Assembly (NCBI GenBank): GCA_918797485.1
Contig: CAKKNE010000001.1
Location: forward strand, 3,348,001-3,412,000
DNA: 64,000 nt
From: Pelagomonas calceolata
Lineage: Eukaryota; Sar; Pelagophyceae; Pelagomonadales; Pelagomonadaceae
Direction of reading: 5' to 3'
Shown: one piece after another, positions 27,206-36,869 of the stretch
Layout: each line of letters starts with the position of its first letter
Position numbering within the stretch: position 1 is the first letter of the stretch
Program-made: the position numbers and the translations under genes
Notes under the pieces: generated by a model
Told to the model about the DNA's origin: nothing
What the model saw: only the letters and a program-made list of their open reading frames with translations
The model's database searches: none

Positions 27206-30200
27206 TCACAAACAAGGCTCCAGGCCGGGCGCCGCCGGTGCTGGCGCTTCCGCGGCCGCCGCGGGCGCCGGCGCGGGCACCGTCTGCACCTTGCACGCGA
27301 CGAGAAGGGCGACCATGTCCGAATGCCCCTGATCTTCCGCGAGCGCCATCGGTGTCTTGCCACTTTTGTCCTTGCGGTCGACATCAGCACCATTTGCCAA
27401 CAAAAGCCGGGCCACTTCGATGTGAGAATCACGACACTGGAAATAATCACAGACGCCGTGTAGCGGCGTTCGTTTTCTGTTGGTGGCCTTGTGCACGTCG
27501 GCGCCTTTCTCTAGCAACAGCCGCGCCGCGTCGACGTGGCCTCTCTGGCAGGCGACGTACAATGGCGTCGTACCCTTCTTCGTCGCCAGGTCGACCTCCG
27601 CATCGCACTTCAACAAAAGCCGCGCCGCGTCGACGTGGCCGTTCGAGCAGGCAATGTACAGCGGCGTCATACCGCTCTCCGGCGCCCGGTCGACCTCCGC
27701 ACCATTGTCCAGCAACAGCTGCACCGCGTCGACGTGGCCCTTCTGGCAGGCGACGTACAGCGGCGTCGTACCGTCCTCCCTGGCCCGGTCGACCTCCGCG
27801 CCGTTGTCCAGCAATAGCCGCGCAGCGTCGACGTGGCCCCTGCAGGCGACGTACAGCGGCGTCCGACCGTCCTCATCCGCCCGATCGACCTCCGCGCCTT
27901 TGTCCAGCAACAGCCGCGCCGCGTCCACGCTGCCATTTTTGCACGCGTCATACAGAATCGTTTTACCATATTCGTTCGCCCAATTCACATCTGCGCCATG
28001 CTCGAGACATAACTGCATTGCGTCGAGATTCCGTTGCCGGCAAGCAAACAGAAGCGGCGGCGTTCCGCCACTGCACGTGTTGACTGCGGCGGTATCAGCA
28101 CCTCGCTCCACCAATAGCGTCGCCACGTCGACGTGCCCGAGGGCACACGCAATCCCAAACGGCGAAAAATCACCCTCGCGCCGCTTATCAACCGCGGCTC
28201 CCGCATCGAGCAGCAAGCGCGCAGCGTCGACGTGCCCTTTTGAACTCGCGACGAACAGGGGCGTATAACCGTCATCATCTCGCTGGTCGACGCCAGCGCC
28301 CCGCTGAAGAAAAGCTGATATTGCGGCGACGTCACCCTTGTAGCAGGCGAGCGTCAGTGGCGTCGTGCCGCTCTCAACGCGCAGCTCCCCCCACCGCTTC
28401 CCCGAAGCCACGAAGAGCCTGCTCGTGTCGCGCCCGACGGTCAAGGTCTTAACCGCATCATCAAAAGAAACCACTCGCAGCGCCGCACCGCCCTTGTTTG
28501 CGTCCCACACCCGCAAAGTCTTGTCGTACGACCCGCTCGCGAGCCGCGTCTCGCCCGTCGCCGGGTCCGCAAAGGCCGTCAGCACGTAGACATAACCCGT
28601 GTGTCCCTCGAGCACAAACAGCGTCGCGCCGCCCGCAACCAAGTCCCAGATGCGCACGGACTTGTCGTCCGACCCGCTCGCGAGGCGAAGTCCGCCCGTC
28701 GCCGGGTCCGTGAATACGACCAGCGAGCTACCGCCCCCTTCGAGCACGACCAAAGCCTCGCCGCCCGCGACCGGGTCAAAGATGCGCACCTTCCCATCTT
28801 GACAACCACAAGCTATTCGCAATTCACCTGTCGCCGGGTCCGCGAAGACCGCCAGCGCCCACACCTTCGAGCCCACGTCGATCACGACCAGCGCTTCACC
28901 ACCAGCGACCGGGTCAAAGACACGCACCTCTCCAGAAGGCCCTGAGTCTGAGTCTGAGTCTGAGTCTGAGTCTGCAATATTCACTCCACAAGCAAGCCGC
29001 TGCGCGCCCGTCGCCGGGTCCGTGAAGACTTCCAGCGCGCCAGCGCGCACGTGGAGCTCGAGCAGCGCCTCGCCGCCCGCGACCGCGTCGAAGACACGCA
29101 CACCTTCGTCACAACCACAAGCGAGCCGCGGCGCGCCCGTCGCCGGGTCCACAAAAAAAGCCAGCGCATTCACCCTCTTGCCGACGCCAATCACGAGCAG
29201 CGCACCGCCAGTCACCGCGTCCCACACGCGAACCGTCTTATCCAACGACCCGGTCGCGACCCGAAGCGCGCCCGTCGCCGGATCCACAAAGGTTAGCAAA
29301 GCATGCACACCACCAGAGTGTCCCTCGGGCTTATCCTTGATCGCCGCGCTGCCCGCCGCCGGGTTCCAGACTCGGACGTCATTGTTATATCCCATCGATC
29401 CGCTCACGAGCCGCGACTCGCCCGTCGCCGGGTCTGTGAAGGCTGTCAAAGCAGTCACTAGCCCAGTGTGCCCCTCGAGCACGACCAGCGCCTCGCCGCC
29501 CGCGAACGGGTCGAAGACGCGCACCTTCTTGTCCCGCGACCCGCTCGCGAGCCGCGACGCGCCCGTCGCCAAATCTTTAAATACGACCAGTCCCTTCACC
29601 GGGGAGCCCACGCGGAGCATGAGCAGCGCGTTGCCGCCAGAAACTGCATCGAAGATGCGCACCTTCCCATCGTCAGAGCTACACGCGAGCCTCGGCGTGC
29701 TCGTCGCTGGTTCCTTGAAGACCGCCAGTGCATTCACATAAGAACCAATATCTAGCACAAGCAACGCGTCACCGCCCACGACCGGGTCGAAGACAAGCAC
29801 CTTCTTTTCCGACGCGCACGCGAGTCGTGGCGCGCCCGTTGCCGGGTCTTTGAAGGCAGCCAAGGCGTCCACTTCATCGTCCATTTTAAGCACAACCAGC
29901 GCCTCGCCGCCCGCGACCGGGTCGAAGACGCGCACGTCGTAAATCCATGAGTCTGTCGCGGAGTCGTTCTTGCTTGTACCGCACGCGAGTCGTGGCGCAC
30001 CCGTCGCCGGATCCGTGAAGACCGCCAGTGAATACACGTTCGAGCCCACGTCGATCACAAGCAGCGCCTCGCCACCCGCGACCGGATCATAGATGCGCAC
30101 CTTCTTATCTTGACATCCACAAGCCAAACGCGGCTCGCCCGTCGCCGGATCTTTGAAGACCGCCAGCGCCTCCACATGAGAGTCCACATCAATCACGACC

Positions 30201-33200
30201 AGCGCCGCGCCACCCGCGACCGGATCGTAGATTTTCACACCGCCACGACAATAACAAGCAACACGCGGCTCGCCCGTCGCCGGATCCACGAACGTCGCCA
30301 AACACTCAGCACGAACCTCAAGCCGACACCGCTCCGCCCCACCCGCCGCCGTCAGACCCATCGGCCGCACGGCTGAGTACATCAAATTGCTCGCGACTCG
30401 CTTTGCGTCGTCGGCCAGGCGTCGCGCGGCAGGAGATGACTCCGCATCGGCGCGTAGCGTCATGCGCTGCCACAGCTGCTCGATAAGCGCCGCGCCCTGC
30501 GACAGCGCCTTCCGTGACAACACCACGGAGTCGGACAGCAGCAACGTGTCCTGACCCTTCAGAGCATGCAAGTCTGCCACGAAGGAGACAATGTCGCCAT
30601 CGCTCCGTTTCTCCACGTACGACAAGGCGCACGCCATGGCAACGGCCTTAGCCTCAGAACAAGACCGCTTCATATGAAACAGGCACCAACGCAACGCATA
30701 AGCATCCGACGCCACACCACCCTCGCCCTCGACGAAGGAAGCCAACACCTCATCCGCGGCCGCGTCGCTCGAGTACGACTCCGTATCCAGAACCCCAGCA
30801 CGAATCGCTCGAGCACACGCCCGTGCCAGCCGCCGGTGCGCCGCGTCCCGCGCGACGAAGAATGCGTCCTTCGAAGAGCGCTTGTCAAACGGCGCTTCGC
30901 CGGTCAGCCAGTCCGTCACGGTCTTATGTAGCACACCGATCACCTCGCCCTCGCGGAGCGGAAACAGTAGCGACACTTCCGCGCAGAGACGCTCGCAGCG
31001 AGCCCGATCCCAGCCGAGCGCTCCACTCGCAGCGTCAATTGTCAACGGCTCTGCAGCAGCGCAGATTAATTCAATGAGCGGCAGCGCGTCGCGCCACGCG
31101 CCATCATCAACAAACACGCGCCGAAAGTTCTCCGCGTAGATCTCGTCGAGGCCCGCCGGCAGCGCGCCGACGCTTGCAAAGTTGATCTTGCCGCTCGTCG
31201 CCTCGAGCTGGTCCGCAATGAGGCGCGCATAGAGCATGAGCCCGCCGGCCTTCCGTTCGAGCGAGGTCACGGCTGAATCTAGCGCCGAAGACCGCAATCG
31301 ATCCGTGATGAATGTCTGGAGCTCGTCCGCGCCGATGCTGGTGCCCTCGCACATCTTCGGTAGTGCTAGTCGAATCACCTCGTACTGCTTATGGGCGACG
31401 TGCTTCGCGTCCGCGACGCTCCTTAAATTCAGCTGAACCTCGGCGAGATGTTTTCGGCCGTCGTCGAGGCGCACGCTGACGTTCAAATTTATGTCGCGGT
31501 AGCCGAGCGGCGTCGGGTGCGCGAACTTGTTTTTTAATTGAGCAATCTCTAGCCCAAGGCCACCGCCGTCCAATGCAGTCAGCACCTTCAGAAGGTCGGC
31601 GGCGTTCTCGAACAAAACTGTCGCGCGGGCTAGATCCCGAAACTTCTCGGGATGCGGCACACCATTCTTGTCGGTGTACTTGTCCGCAAGCTTACGATCT
31701 GCTGATTCACGTCCTTTCACGCCCGGGTCCGAGACGTCGCCAGTGAGCGTCTTCAGCGCGGCGATCAAGATCGTCTGCGCCAGAGCTGCGTCGGCGTAGA
31801 GCTTCTCGAAGTCGGTCTCGTCTTGCATCAAGTCGAGACGTCGCTCCTTATACTTCTCGAGATCGTGGATCCCGGCGACGCCGCGGACCGCCTCGTCGTA
31901 CGCGCCCTTTGACCGGCGCAGCGGATCCTCGAGGTCGGCGAACGTGTCGAGATTCTTCAAGCCCGGGAACTTCGCCTCGACCTCCTGCCGCAGCGACTCC
32001 ATCGTCACCTCGAGCTCGACGTGTTGCTTCGCGAGTACCGTCAGGTACGCCCTCACGTCCTGCCGGTTCCGTCCTTCGTCGACGCGGAGCTCCGTCGGCG
32101 TGTAGCCGGACAGGGCAGCTTTAATCTGCGCCTCATCGCGGCTCGTCGCGACTATTTTGATCCATGGTGGCAGCTCTTTCAGCTCGGTTGAGAGCAACGA
32201 CAACACCGGCTTGAGCGCGTCGCGGGGCAGCTCGTCGAGCGCGTCGATTATCAAAACAAGCGCGTTGTCCGCGTCACGGGGCGCCTCGACGCTTTGCAGC
32301 GGTTTTGCTATTAAAGCCTCGAAGAGCTCGTCGACCTTGTCCGTCTTGACGTCCGCGGTCTCCGTCAGTGCGTCTTCGAAGCCCTCGACCGTTGCGCAGA
32401 GCATGCCCGCCAGAGACCGCAACAGCACCGCTGGCGCGGACCGCGCCGGCTCGGTGTGCTTACAGAAGTGCCACGCCGCTGCGTTTTCTTTGCCGAGCAG
32501 CCGCACGAGTAGCTCCGCAGCGGCGACGCTCTTTCCCGTGCCGCCGCCGCCCACGAGCCAGAAGAGCTTTGCTGATTCCGGATCAACGCGCCATTTCTCG
32601 ACAAAGTCGAAGACCCACTCGCGTGTTCCTTTCAGATGTTGTTGGCGTTTGTCGGCGATAATAGCGGAGAAGTCCAATGCCTCGGCAACACCTGGCCGAT
32701 CGGTGCGGTGGAGTCGCTCGTGGAGTTGGTCGGAGAAGCCGGCGGCCCTCCTTCGCGCCATGGTATGTAGGGACGCAGCCCAGCCGACTTTCGCGATGCT
32801 CCTCTTCCAACGTGCCCTCGCGACGAGAGACTTTTGCCGCTGTTCGTCCGCTTCCTTTCGCGCTGAATCATCTTCTACCGCATCCAAGGCGTCGTCGACG
32901 TGCCGATCGGGCAACCGCCGCGCCGCGTACGGCCGCGACGCGAGGCGCGCCGCGGCCTGGACCTCTTTCGCCGCGGCCGCGACGGCGCCGGCCTCTTCGC
33001 TCGGATCCGCGCCGGTCGCGCCGTCGTCCGCGCCCGCCATCTTCCGGACGCGCTCGATCACGCCCGTCAGCTCGGCCACGGGCACGTTTCGGTCCGGAAC
33101 CGGCGACGCGGCGGCCTCGTTTTGTGGCAAGTCGATGTCGTACGCCCGCGCTTCCCGGACCAGCTGCTCGACGGCCTCGCCGCGACGAGCGATGGCCTCC

Positions 33201-33958
33201 TCGCGGGACGCCACCTGGCCTTCGCGCGCCACGACCTTCTCGCGTTGCGTTTCCAGGAAGGCCTCAATCTCCTTCACGCCGCGGGCCATCCGCCGCTTCC
33301 GCGCAAACTCCTTCTCGATGAGTTTTCGCTCCGCGACGGCCACTCTCTTCTTCGCCTCGCGGTTCTTTTGCGCCAGGACCGCTCGCGCCTTCGTCACGCG
33401 GTCCGTCAGCGCGTCCTTCTGCCTCCGTAGCACGTCCTCGGCGACGGCGACCTCGCGCTTGAGCGCGTCCAGCTTCTCGCGCTTGTCGCCCTGCGCGGCG
33501 ACCATATTGTCCATGTGCCCGGCGACCGTGTCGTTCAGTTTCGCCTCGAGCGCCCGCTCGCGCGCCGCGACCCTCATCTCGCGCACGGCCAGCGCCGTCT
33601 CCGCGTCCGCGAAGGAGGCGAGCCGCTGCATGACTGCCTCCTCGCGCATGGCGCCTAGTTTCTGACAGGCCGCTTCCCGCGCCTCGGCCGCGGCGACGCC
33701 CGACCGCGCGCGCAGGACCACCTCGGCGTCGAGGCTCTCGAACTTCTGGCGCAGCTCGGTTTCGAGCACACCTACGCCATCTTCGCGCTTCTGGAGCGCC
33801 GCCTCGCTCGCGGCGATGTGTTGTTCGCGGGCCTTGATTGCTTCCTCGTACAACCGCTGCTCTTCCCGTGCGGCAGCTTCTTGCTGGAGTTTCAGGGCGC
33901 GGGCTGCCTCGTCATTTTTGCCCTTCTTGCTGCCCTTCTTGCCTCCTTTCTTGGGCAT
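27206..33958 (-). CDS. NACHT (STAND) NTPase with embedded RelA/SpoT-like domain, 13 WD40-like and 11 ankyrin repeats
   Basis: One uninterrupted 2250-residue frame. Order: Lys-rich start; coiled coil about 15-270; NACHT NTPase about 440-640 with Walker A LFWLVGGGGTGKSV and Walker B LVLIIDALDELPRDA. A RelA/SpoT-like segment lies at about 735-865 (PGVKGRESADRKLADKY, FRDLARATVLF, NKFAHPTPLGYRDINLNV, HLAEVQLNLRSVADAKH). Then the STAND helical part (KAGGLMLYARLIADQLEA, LPAGLDEIYAENFRRVF). WD40-like repeats about 1220-1850 are built on 'F.DPATG.PRLACG...KVR[IV][FWY]DPVAGG'. Ankyrin repeats about 1863-2225 use 'DG.TPLYVAC.KGHVDAARLLLDNGAEVDRA'. NACHT-WD40/ankyrin proteins are NLR-like sensors that oligomerise on ligand binding. 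Here the insertion suggests alarmone-type nucleotide synthesis or binding, an inference. Confidence 0.8.
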   Translation of the reverse strand: MPKKGGKKGSKKGKNDEAARALKLQQEAAAREEQRLYEEAIKAREQHIAASEAALQKREDGVGVLETELRQKFESLDAEVVLRARSGVAAAEAREAACQKLGAMREEAVMQRLASFADAETALAVREMRVAARERALEAKLNDTVAGHMDNMVAAQGDKREKLDALKREVAVAEDVLRRQKDALTDRVTKARAVLAQKNREAKKRVAVAERKLIEKEFARKRRMARGVKEIEAFLETQREKVVAREGQVASREEAIARRGEAVEQLVREARAYDIDLPQNEAAASPVPDRNVPVAELTGVIERVRKMAGADDGATGADPSEEAGAVAAAAKEVQAAARLASRPYAARRLPDRHVDDALDAVEDDSARKEADEQRQKSLVARARWKRSIAKVGWAASLHTMARRRAAGFSDQLHERLHRTDRPGVAEALDFSAIIADKRQQHLKGTREWVFDFVEKWRVDPESAKLFWLVGGGGTGKSVAAAELLVRLLGKENAAAWHFCKHTEPARSAPAVLLRSLAGMLCATVEGFEDALTETADVKTDKVDELFEALIAKPLQSVEAPRDADNALVLIIDALDELPRDALKPVLSLLSTELKELPPWIKIVATSRDEAQIKAALSGYTPTELRVDEGRNRQDVRAYLTVLAKQHVELEVTMESLRQEVEAKFPGLKNLDTFADLEDPLRRSKGAYDEAVRGVAGIHDLEKYKERRLDLMQDETDFEKLYADAALAQTILIAALKTLTGDVSDPGVKGRESADRKLADKYTDKNGVPHPEKFRDLARATVLFENAADLLKVLTALDGGGLGLEIAQLKNKFAHPTPLGYRDINLNVSVRLDDGRKHLAEVQLNLRSVADAKHVAHKQYEVIRLALPKMCEGTSIGADELQTFITDRLRSSALDSAVTSLERKAGGLMLYARLIADQLEATSGKINFASVGALPAGLDEIYAENFRRVFVDDGAWRDALPLIELICAAAEPLTIDAASGALGWDRARCERLCAEVSLLFPLREGEVIGVLHKTVTDWLTGEAPFDKRSSKDAFFVARDAAHRRLARACARAIRAGVLDTESYSSDAAADEVLASFVEGEGGVASDAYALRWCLFHMKRSCSEAKAVAMACALSYVEKRSDGDIVSFVADLHALKGQDTLLLSDSVVLSRKALSQGAALIEQLWQRMTLRADAESSPAARRLADDAKRVASNLMYSAVRPMGLTAAGGAERCRLEVRAECLATFVDPATGEPRVACYCRGGVKIYDPVAGGAALVVIDVDSHVEALAVFKDPATGEPRLACGCQDKKVRIYDPVAGGEALLVIDVGSNVYSLAVFTDPATGAPRLACGTSKNDSATDSWIYDVRVFDPVAGGEALVVLKMDDEVDALAAFKDPATGAPRLACASEKKVLVFDPVVGGDALLVLDIGSYVNALAVFKEPATSTPRLACSSDDGKVRIFDAVSGGNALLMLRVGSPVKGLVVFKDLATGASRLASGSRDKKVRVFDPFAGGEALVVLEGHTGLVTALTAFTDPATGESRLVSGSMGYNNDVRVWNPAAGSAAIKDKPEGHSGGVHALLTFVDPATGALRVATGSLDKTVRVWDAVTGGALLVIGVGKRVNALAFFVDPATGAPRLACGCDEGVRVFDAVAGGEALLELHVRAGALEVFTDPATGAQRLACGVNIADSDSDSDSDSGPSGEVRVFDPVAGGEALVVIDVGSKVWALAVFADPATGELRIACGCQDGKVRIFDPVAGGEALVVLEGGGSSLVVFTDPATGGLRLASGSDDKSVRIWDLVAGGATLFVLEGHTGYVYVLTAFADPATGETRLASGSYDKTLRVWDANKGGAALRVVSFDDAVKTLTVGRDTSRLFVASGKRWGELRVESGTTPLTLACYKGDVAAISAFLQRGAGVDQRDDDGYTPLFVASSKGHVDAARLLLDAGAAVDKRREGDFSPFGIACALGHVDVATLLVERGADTAAVNTCSGGTPPLLFACRQRNLDAMQLCLEHGADVNWANEYGKTILYDACKNGSVDAARLLLDKGAEVDRADEDGRTPLYVACRGHVDAARLLLDNGAEVDRAREDGTTPLYVACQKGHVDAVQLLLDNGAEVDRAPESGMTPLYIACSNGHVDAARLLLKCDAEVDLATKKGTTPLYVACQRGHVDAARLLLEKGADVHKATNRKRTPLHGVCDYFQCRDSHIEVARLLLANGADVDRKDKSGKTPMALAEDQGHSDMVALLVACKVQTVPAPAPAAAAEAPAPAAPGLEPCL
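28945..28976. repeat. Hexanucleotide tandem repeat inside a WD40-like unit
   Basis: GAGTCT repeated about five times; on the coding strand it encodes an Asp-Ser run inserted in the tenth WD40-like repeat. Confidence 0.85.
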
Positions 33959-34013
33959 GGCTCTTATTCGTCGTGTTTACTGGTGGCTGCGAATTGCGGT
34001 GCTTGATTACTAT

Positions 34014-34021
34014 GGGCTGCC
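34014..34021 (-). promoter_or_regulatory. GGGCTGCC upstream of the NACHT gene
   Basis: Complement of the GGCAGCCC motif, 56 bp upstream of the ATG at 33958. Confidence 0.35.
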
Positions 34022-34283
34022 GCGTCCTGTGCTTGCTTTGCTGCACAGCGCCAACTGTACAGCGGCCGGCGTCCAACCCCCCCTCCAAGCTCTTACCCTA
34101 GCCCCTCTAGCCCCCCTTCAAGACGCGCGAGGAATCACGCGCAGGAGGTCTGGGCCCGGCAGCGCACCGGAACTCATACGAAGCCTGCTCTAAACGGCCG
34201 CACTCGCGACGACGCAAACGCAGACGACGCAGATAGCCCAACCCGCGCGCACACCCGATGCACTGCGGGACGTCGCGCGACAA

Positions 34284-34387
34284 GTCGATTGAACGGGCGA
34301 GCGTTGCATATGGTTCGGGGGGTCTGGCGGAGGCATGCTATCATGAAAGACGCGGCACGCGCCCGCCGCCCACTAGTCCTGTTGTGC
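34284..34387. repeat. Dispersed intergenic repeat family B, copy 2
   Basis: GAACGGGCGAGCGTTGCA, CACGCGCCCGCCGCCC and CCCACTAGTCCTG match copy 1 at 20063 in order but with shorter spacing. It lies between the helicase 3' end and the NACHT 5' end; the 33959-34283 part shows nothing else. Confidence 0.5.
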
Positions 34388-34411
34388 AAACCGGATTCGA
34401 GAGATATGCAC

Positions 34412-36433
34412 TTACCACGACTTCCGCGCGCCGCGGCCCCCTTTGCCCCGCCCGCGGCCCCCGCGGCCCCGGCCCTTGCCGCCGCGCCCGCCGCCGCGGC
34501 CGCCCTTGGAGAAGGACGCGCGCTCCTTGAGCCGCGGCAGGTCCTGCACGTCGACCGCAACACCATCCAAGCCCTCGAGCTGCGCCTTGTGCTTCGCCGG
34601 CACGTCGAAGACGGCGCCGTCCGAGTCGGCGACGAGCTGCATGCCCTTGAAGGCATCACAAATATCGGGCGGGAGGCTTCTCCTTAAAAAGTTCCAGACG
34701 TACGAGATGGAGTGGATCTGCAGGCCCGCGGCGTAGAGGCACGTCACGTAGTTCTCCGTGTTCGTTAATAAAGATCGGTCCGGGGGCTTGCCCGCCTCGT
34801 AGCCGGCAATTTTCGCGAGGCACGCCTGGACGGCTTTTTCCGGCGAGCCAAAAAAAGTTGCTAAGGTTGCCGCCTCGTCGCTGAAGCAGGGCAGGGCGCT
34901 CCGGTCGACGGCCTCCACACTGACACGCGCCTGCAGCGCCGCCGCACCCAGGACATCCCTGGCTCGCGGCGCGGCCACCCAATCGAAGGTGTTCCGCGTC
35001 GCTCTCTCAATTTCGCGTAACGTATCTCTATGTTTCAATTGATACAACGTGACACACGTACCCTTCCTTCCCGCTCGGCCCGTTCGGCCCGACCGGTGGA
35101 CATAGGTCTCCGTGTCGGCCCAACCCGAGCGAGTCGCGGGAGGCTTGTTCATCACCACTAAATCAACAATGCAGTCCAAACCCCGCGCCGCCACATCGGT
35201 CGCAACCAACACCGAAAACTTCTTCTCGCGGAAGGCCTTCATCGTCTTCTCGCGCAGCGCTTGCGGGATGTCGCCGTGCAGAGCTCTCCGATCAAAGGTG
35301 ATGTCCTTGCTTTCTATAACATCATTACATTCCGCCTTCGTTTCACAAAATACTATCGTACTACCAGTACCGTAGGCCCCCACCACATCATTTATAACTT
35401 TATGGTTTTGACTCCACGACGACACGGGCACGCACGTATGTTTTACATCGGTGGAGGCTTGCACTATTTTATTGAGGCCGTCCTTGCCCCCACCGACCAG
35501 GTCGATCTCCGCCAACGACGTCTGATTCTGGCAGTACTCGCCCGCGATCTTCTTGACCCACGGCGGTAATGTAGCAGAAAACAGCAGTAACTGCCTATCG
35601 ACGGTCTTGCCCATGGCCGCGAAGATCTTCTCCAGTTCATCCTTGAAGCCCATGTCCAGCATCTGGTCCGCTTCGTCGAGGACCGCGAATTTCAACTGGG
35701 ATAGCTGCAGGACCTGTTTCTCAATCAGGTCCATGGTCCGCCCCGGCGTGCCTACCACCACATCTACTCCTCGTCTAAGAGCGTCGCAGGACGGGCCGTA
35801 GGCCGAGCCGCCATACACACATAACGTCTTCAGTCGATTCCGCGAGATCTCCGCGAAGTCGCCCAGGACCTGCTGGGCGAGTTCTCTCGTCGGCGCTAGG
35901 ACCAACGCCCTCGGTTCCCGTGTCGACTTCTCAGCGATCAGGGACTCGATGATGGGTAGGGCGAAGGCTAGCGTCTTCCCGGTACCGGTCCGCGCCCTTG
36001 CGAGGAGATCGCGCTTCTCGTCGAAAATTGTCGAAAATGTGGCCGCTTGGATGGGGAACAAGACCTTGACGCCTCGAGCTTGTAAAGCCTGCCTTGTCAC
36101 GGACGAGAGGGAGAAATCACCTAACGCTTTGCTACCTTCCGGCGCGGTCGCGAGGGCCTCCTTCGAGGCCTTGTCCTGGGCGTCGACGGACCGCGTGCGC
36201 GGCCGCGAGTCCGTCTCCATGCCCGCATAAAAGGAATCCTCGGTCTTGGCCTTCTTCTTTTTTTTCGGGGCGTCGGCGTCGTCTTCGCTCGCCTTGCGTT
36301 TTTCTTTCTTCTTCTTCTTTTTCTCGGGCACGGGCTCGCCGGCGGCCGCGAGGCGCTTCTTTTCCGCTTTTCTAGCGGCCTTGCGCTCGGCCTTGGCCTT
36401 GGCCTTGGCGGTGTCGCTGTCGTCGCTGTCCAT
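34412..36433 (-). CDS. DEAD-box RNA helicase, DDX21/nucleolar type with GUCT domain
   Basis: A 673-residue protein. A Lys/Glu-rich N-terminus (about 1-75) looks like a nucleolar signal. Helicase core: FSLSSVTRQALQARGVKVLF, FPIQAATF (Q motif region), RARTGTGKT (motif I), APTRELA (Ia), TPGRT, VLDEADQML (II), LFSATLP (III), VATDVAARGLD (V) and YVHRSGRTGRAG (VI). A GUCT-like domain spans about 480-620, ending in SLPPDICDAFKGMQLVADSD. The tail is Gly/Arg/Lys-rich (RGGGRGGKGRGRGGRGRG), an RNA-binding RGG region. This set matches DDX21/DDX50, which act in rRNA transcription and processing. Confidence 0.86.
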   Translation of the reverse strand: MDSDDSDTAKAKAKAERKAARKAEKKRLAAAGEPVPEKKKKKKEKRKASEDDADAPKKKKKAKTEDSFYAGMETDSRPRTRSVDAQDKASKEALATAPEGSKALGDFSLSSVTRQALQARGVKVLFPIQAATFSTIFDEKRDLLARARTGTGKTLAFALPIIESLIAEKSTREPRALVLAPTRELAQQVLGDFAEISRNRLKTLCVYGGSAYGPSCDALRRGVDVVVGTPGRTMDLIEKQVLQLSQLKFAVLDEADQMLDMGFKDELEKIFAAMGKTVDRQLLLFSATLPPWVKKIAGEYCQNQTSLAEIDLVGGGKDGLNKIVQASTDVKHTCVPVSSWSQNHKVINDVVGAYGTGSTIVFCETKAECNDVIESKDITFDRRALHGDIPQALREKTMKAFREKKFSVLVATDVAARGLDCIVDLVVMNKPPATRSGWADTETYVHRSGRTGRAGRKGTCVTLYQLKHRDTLREIERATRNTFDWVAAPRARDVLGAAALQARVSVEAVDRSALPCFSDEAATLATFFGSPEKAVQACLAKIAGYEAGKPPDRSLLTNTENYVTCLYAAGLQIHSISYVWNFLRRSLPPDICDAFKGMQLVADSDGAVFDVPAKHKAQLEGLDGVAVDVQDLPRLKERASFSKGGRGGGRGGKGRGRGGRGRGKGGRGARKSW

Positions 36434-36496
36434 TGTTGGTGTTTGTTGTGGTGCGCTGCTGGAGTTTGCTCTTAGCGTTTGTTGTTGCTTCTCAGC

Positions 36497-36610
36497 GGTC
36501 AGCAGCCGAAGTAGGTGCGTTGTTTGTCGCTGCTGCCAGGAGTTGCTCTCTCAGTGGTCACAGCTGAAGTAGCTCTCCGGTTGTTGTCGCGTCGCTGTGG
36601 ACCGATGCCG
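36497..36610. repeat. Diverged tandem duplication, about 55-bp unit
   Basis: Two successive units of the form 'TCTCAG.GGTCA...GAAGTAG...GTTGT..GTCGC.GCTG' just upstream of the helicase start. Confidence 0.45.
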
Positions 36611-36723
36611 CAGTGACAGCGTGCGATGCGTGCTCGTGGAAACGCTGCTAATTCGCGCCGCGGTCGTAGCGGCGGTCGTAGCGGGCTCTGGGGTGCGCCG
36701 TCCAAAAAAATAATCGCTAGCCC

Positions 36724-36745
36724 CCGTAGCGTGTAAGACACTAGC
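36724..36745 (-). repeat. GCTAG near-palindromic repeat, copy 6
   Basis: GTAGCGTGTAAGACACTAGC; 291 bp upstream of the helicase start. The first GCTAG is degraded. Confidence 0.55.
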
Positions 36746-36762
36746 AAATTTTTTCCCGAGTT

Positions 36763-36814
36763 CTCCCAGCCCTGGGCAGGGGCCCCGCCAACTAGTCCTA
36801 GCACCGTAACATCA
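36763..36814. repeat. Dispersed intergenic repeat family B, copy 3 (short)
   Basis: CCCAGCCCTGGGCAGGGGC then CAACTAGTCCTAGCACCG, 18 bp after GCTAG copy 6. The same A-then-B order recurs at 44060-44159. Confidence 0.5.
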
Positions 36815-36869
36815 CACCGCCCATACGAGTCTTCCTTTGAAGCAGGATTCTTGATACACAAATTACACA

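Noticed and set aside
27480-28268. Plus-strand frames opposite the ankyrin repeats
   Set aside because: Repeat-driven open frames on the antisense strand; periodicity is explained by the ankyrin codons.
27280-30300. CRISPR-like or satellite interpretation of the regular repeats
   Set aside because: The repeats are in-frame WD40-like and ankyrin coding units of about 120-170 and 99 bp, not short palindromic repeats with unique spacers.
32157-33665. 502-residue plus-strand frame opposite the NACHT gene
   Set aside because: Ser/Ala/Thr-rich mirror of the coiled-coil codons; no protein features.
36497-36610. Possible LTR or mobile-element end at the helicase promoter
   Set aside because: Only a diverged 55-bp tandem duplication; no termini, coding part or target duplication.
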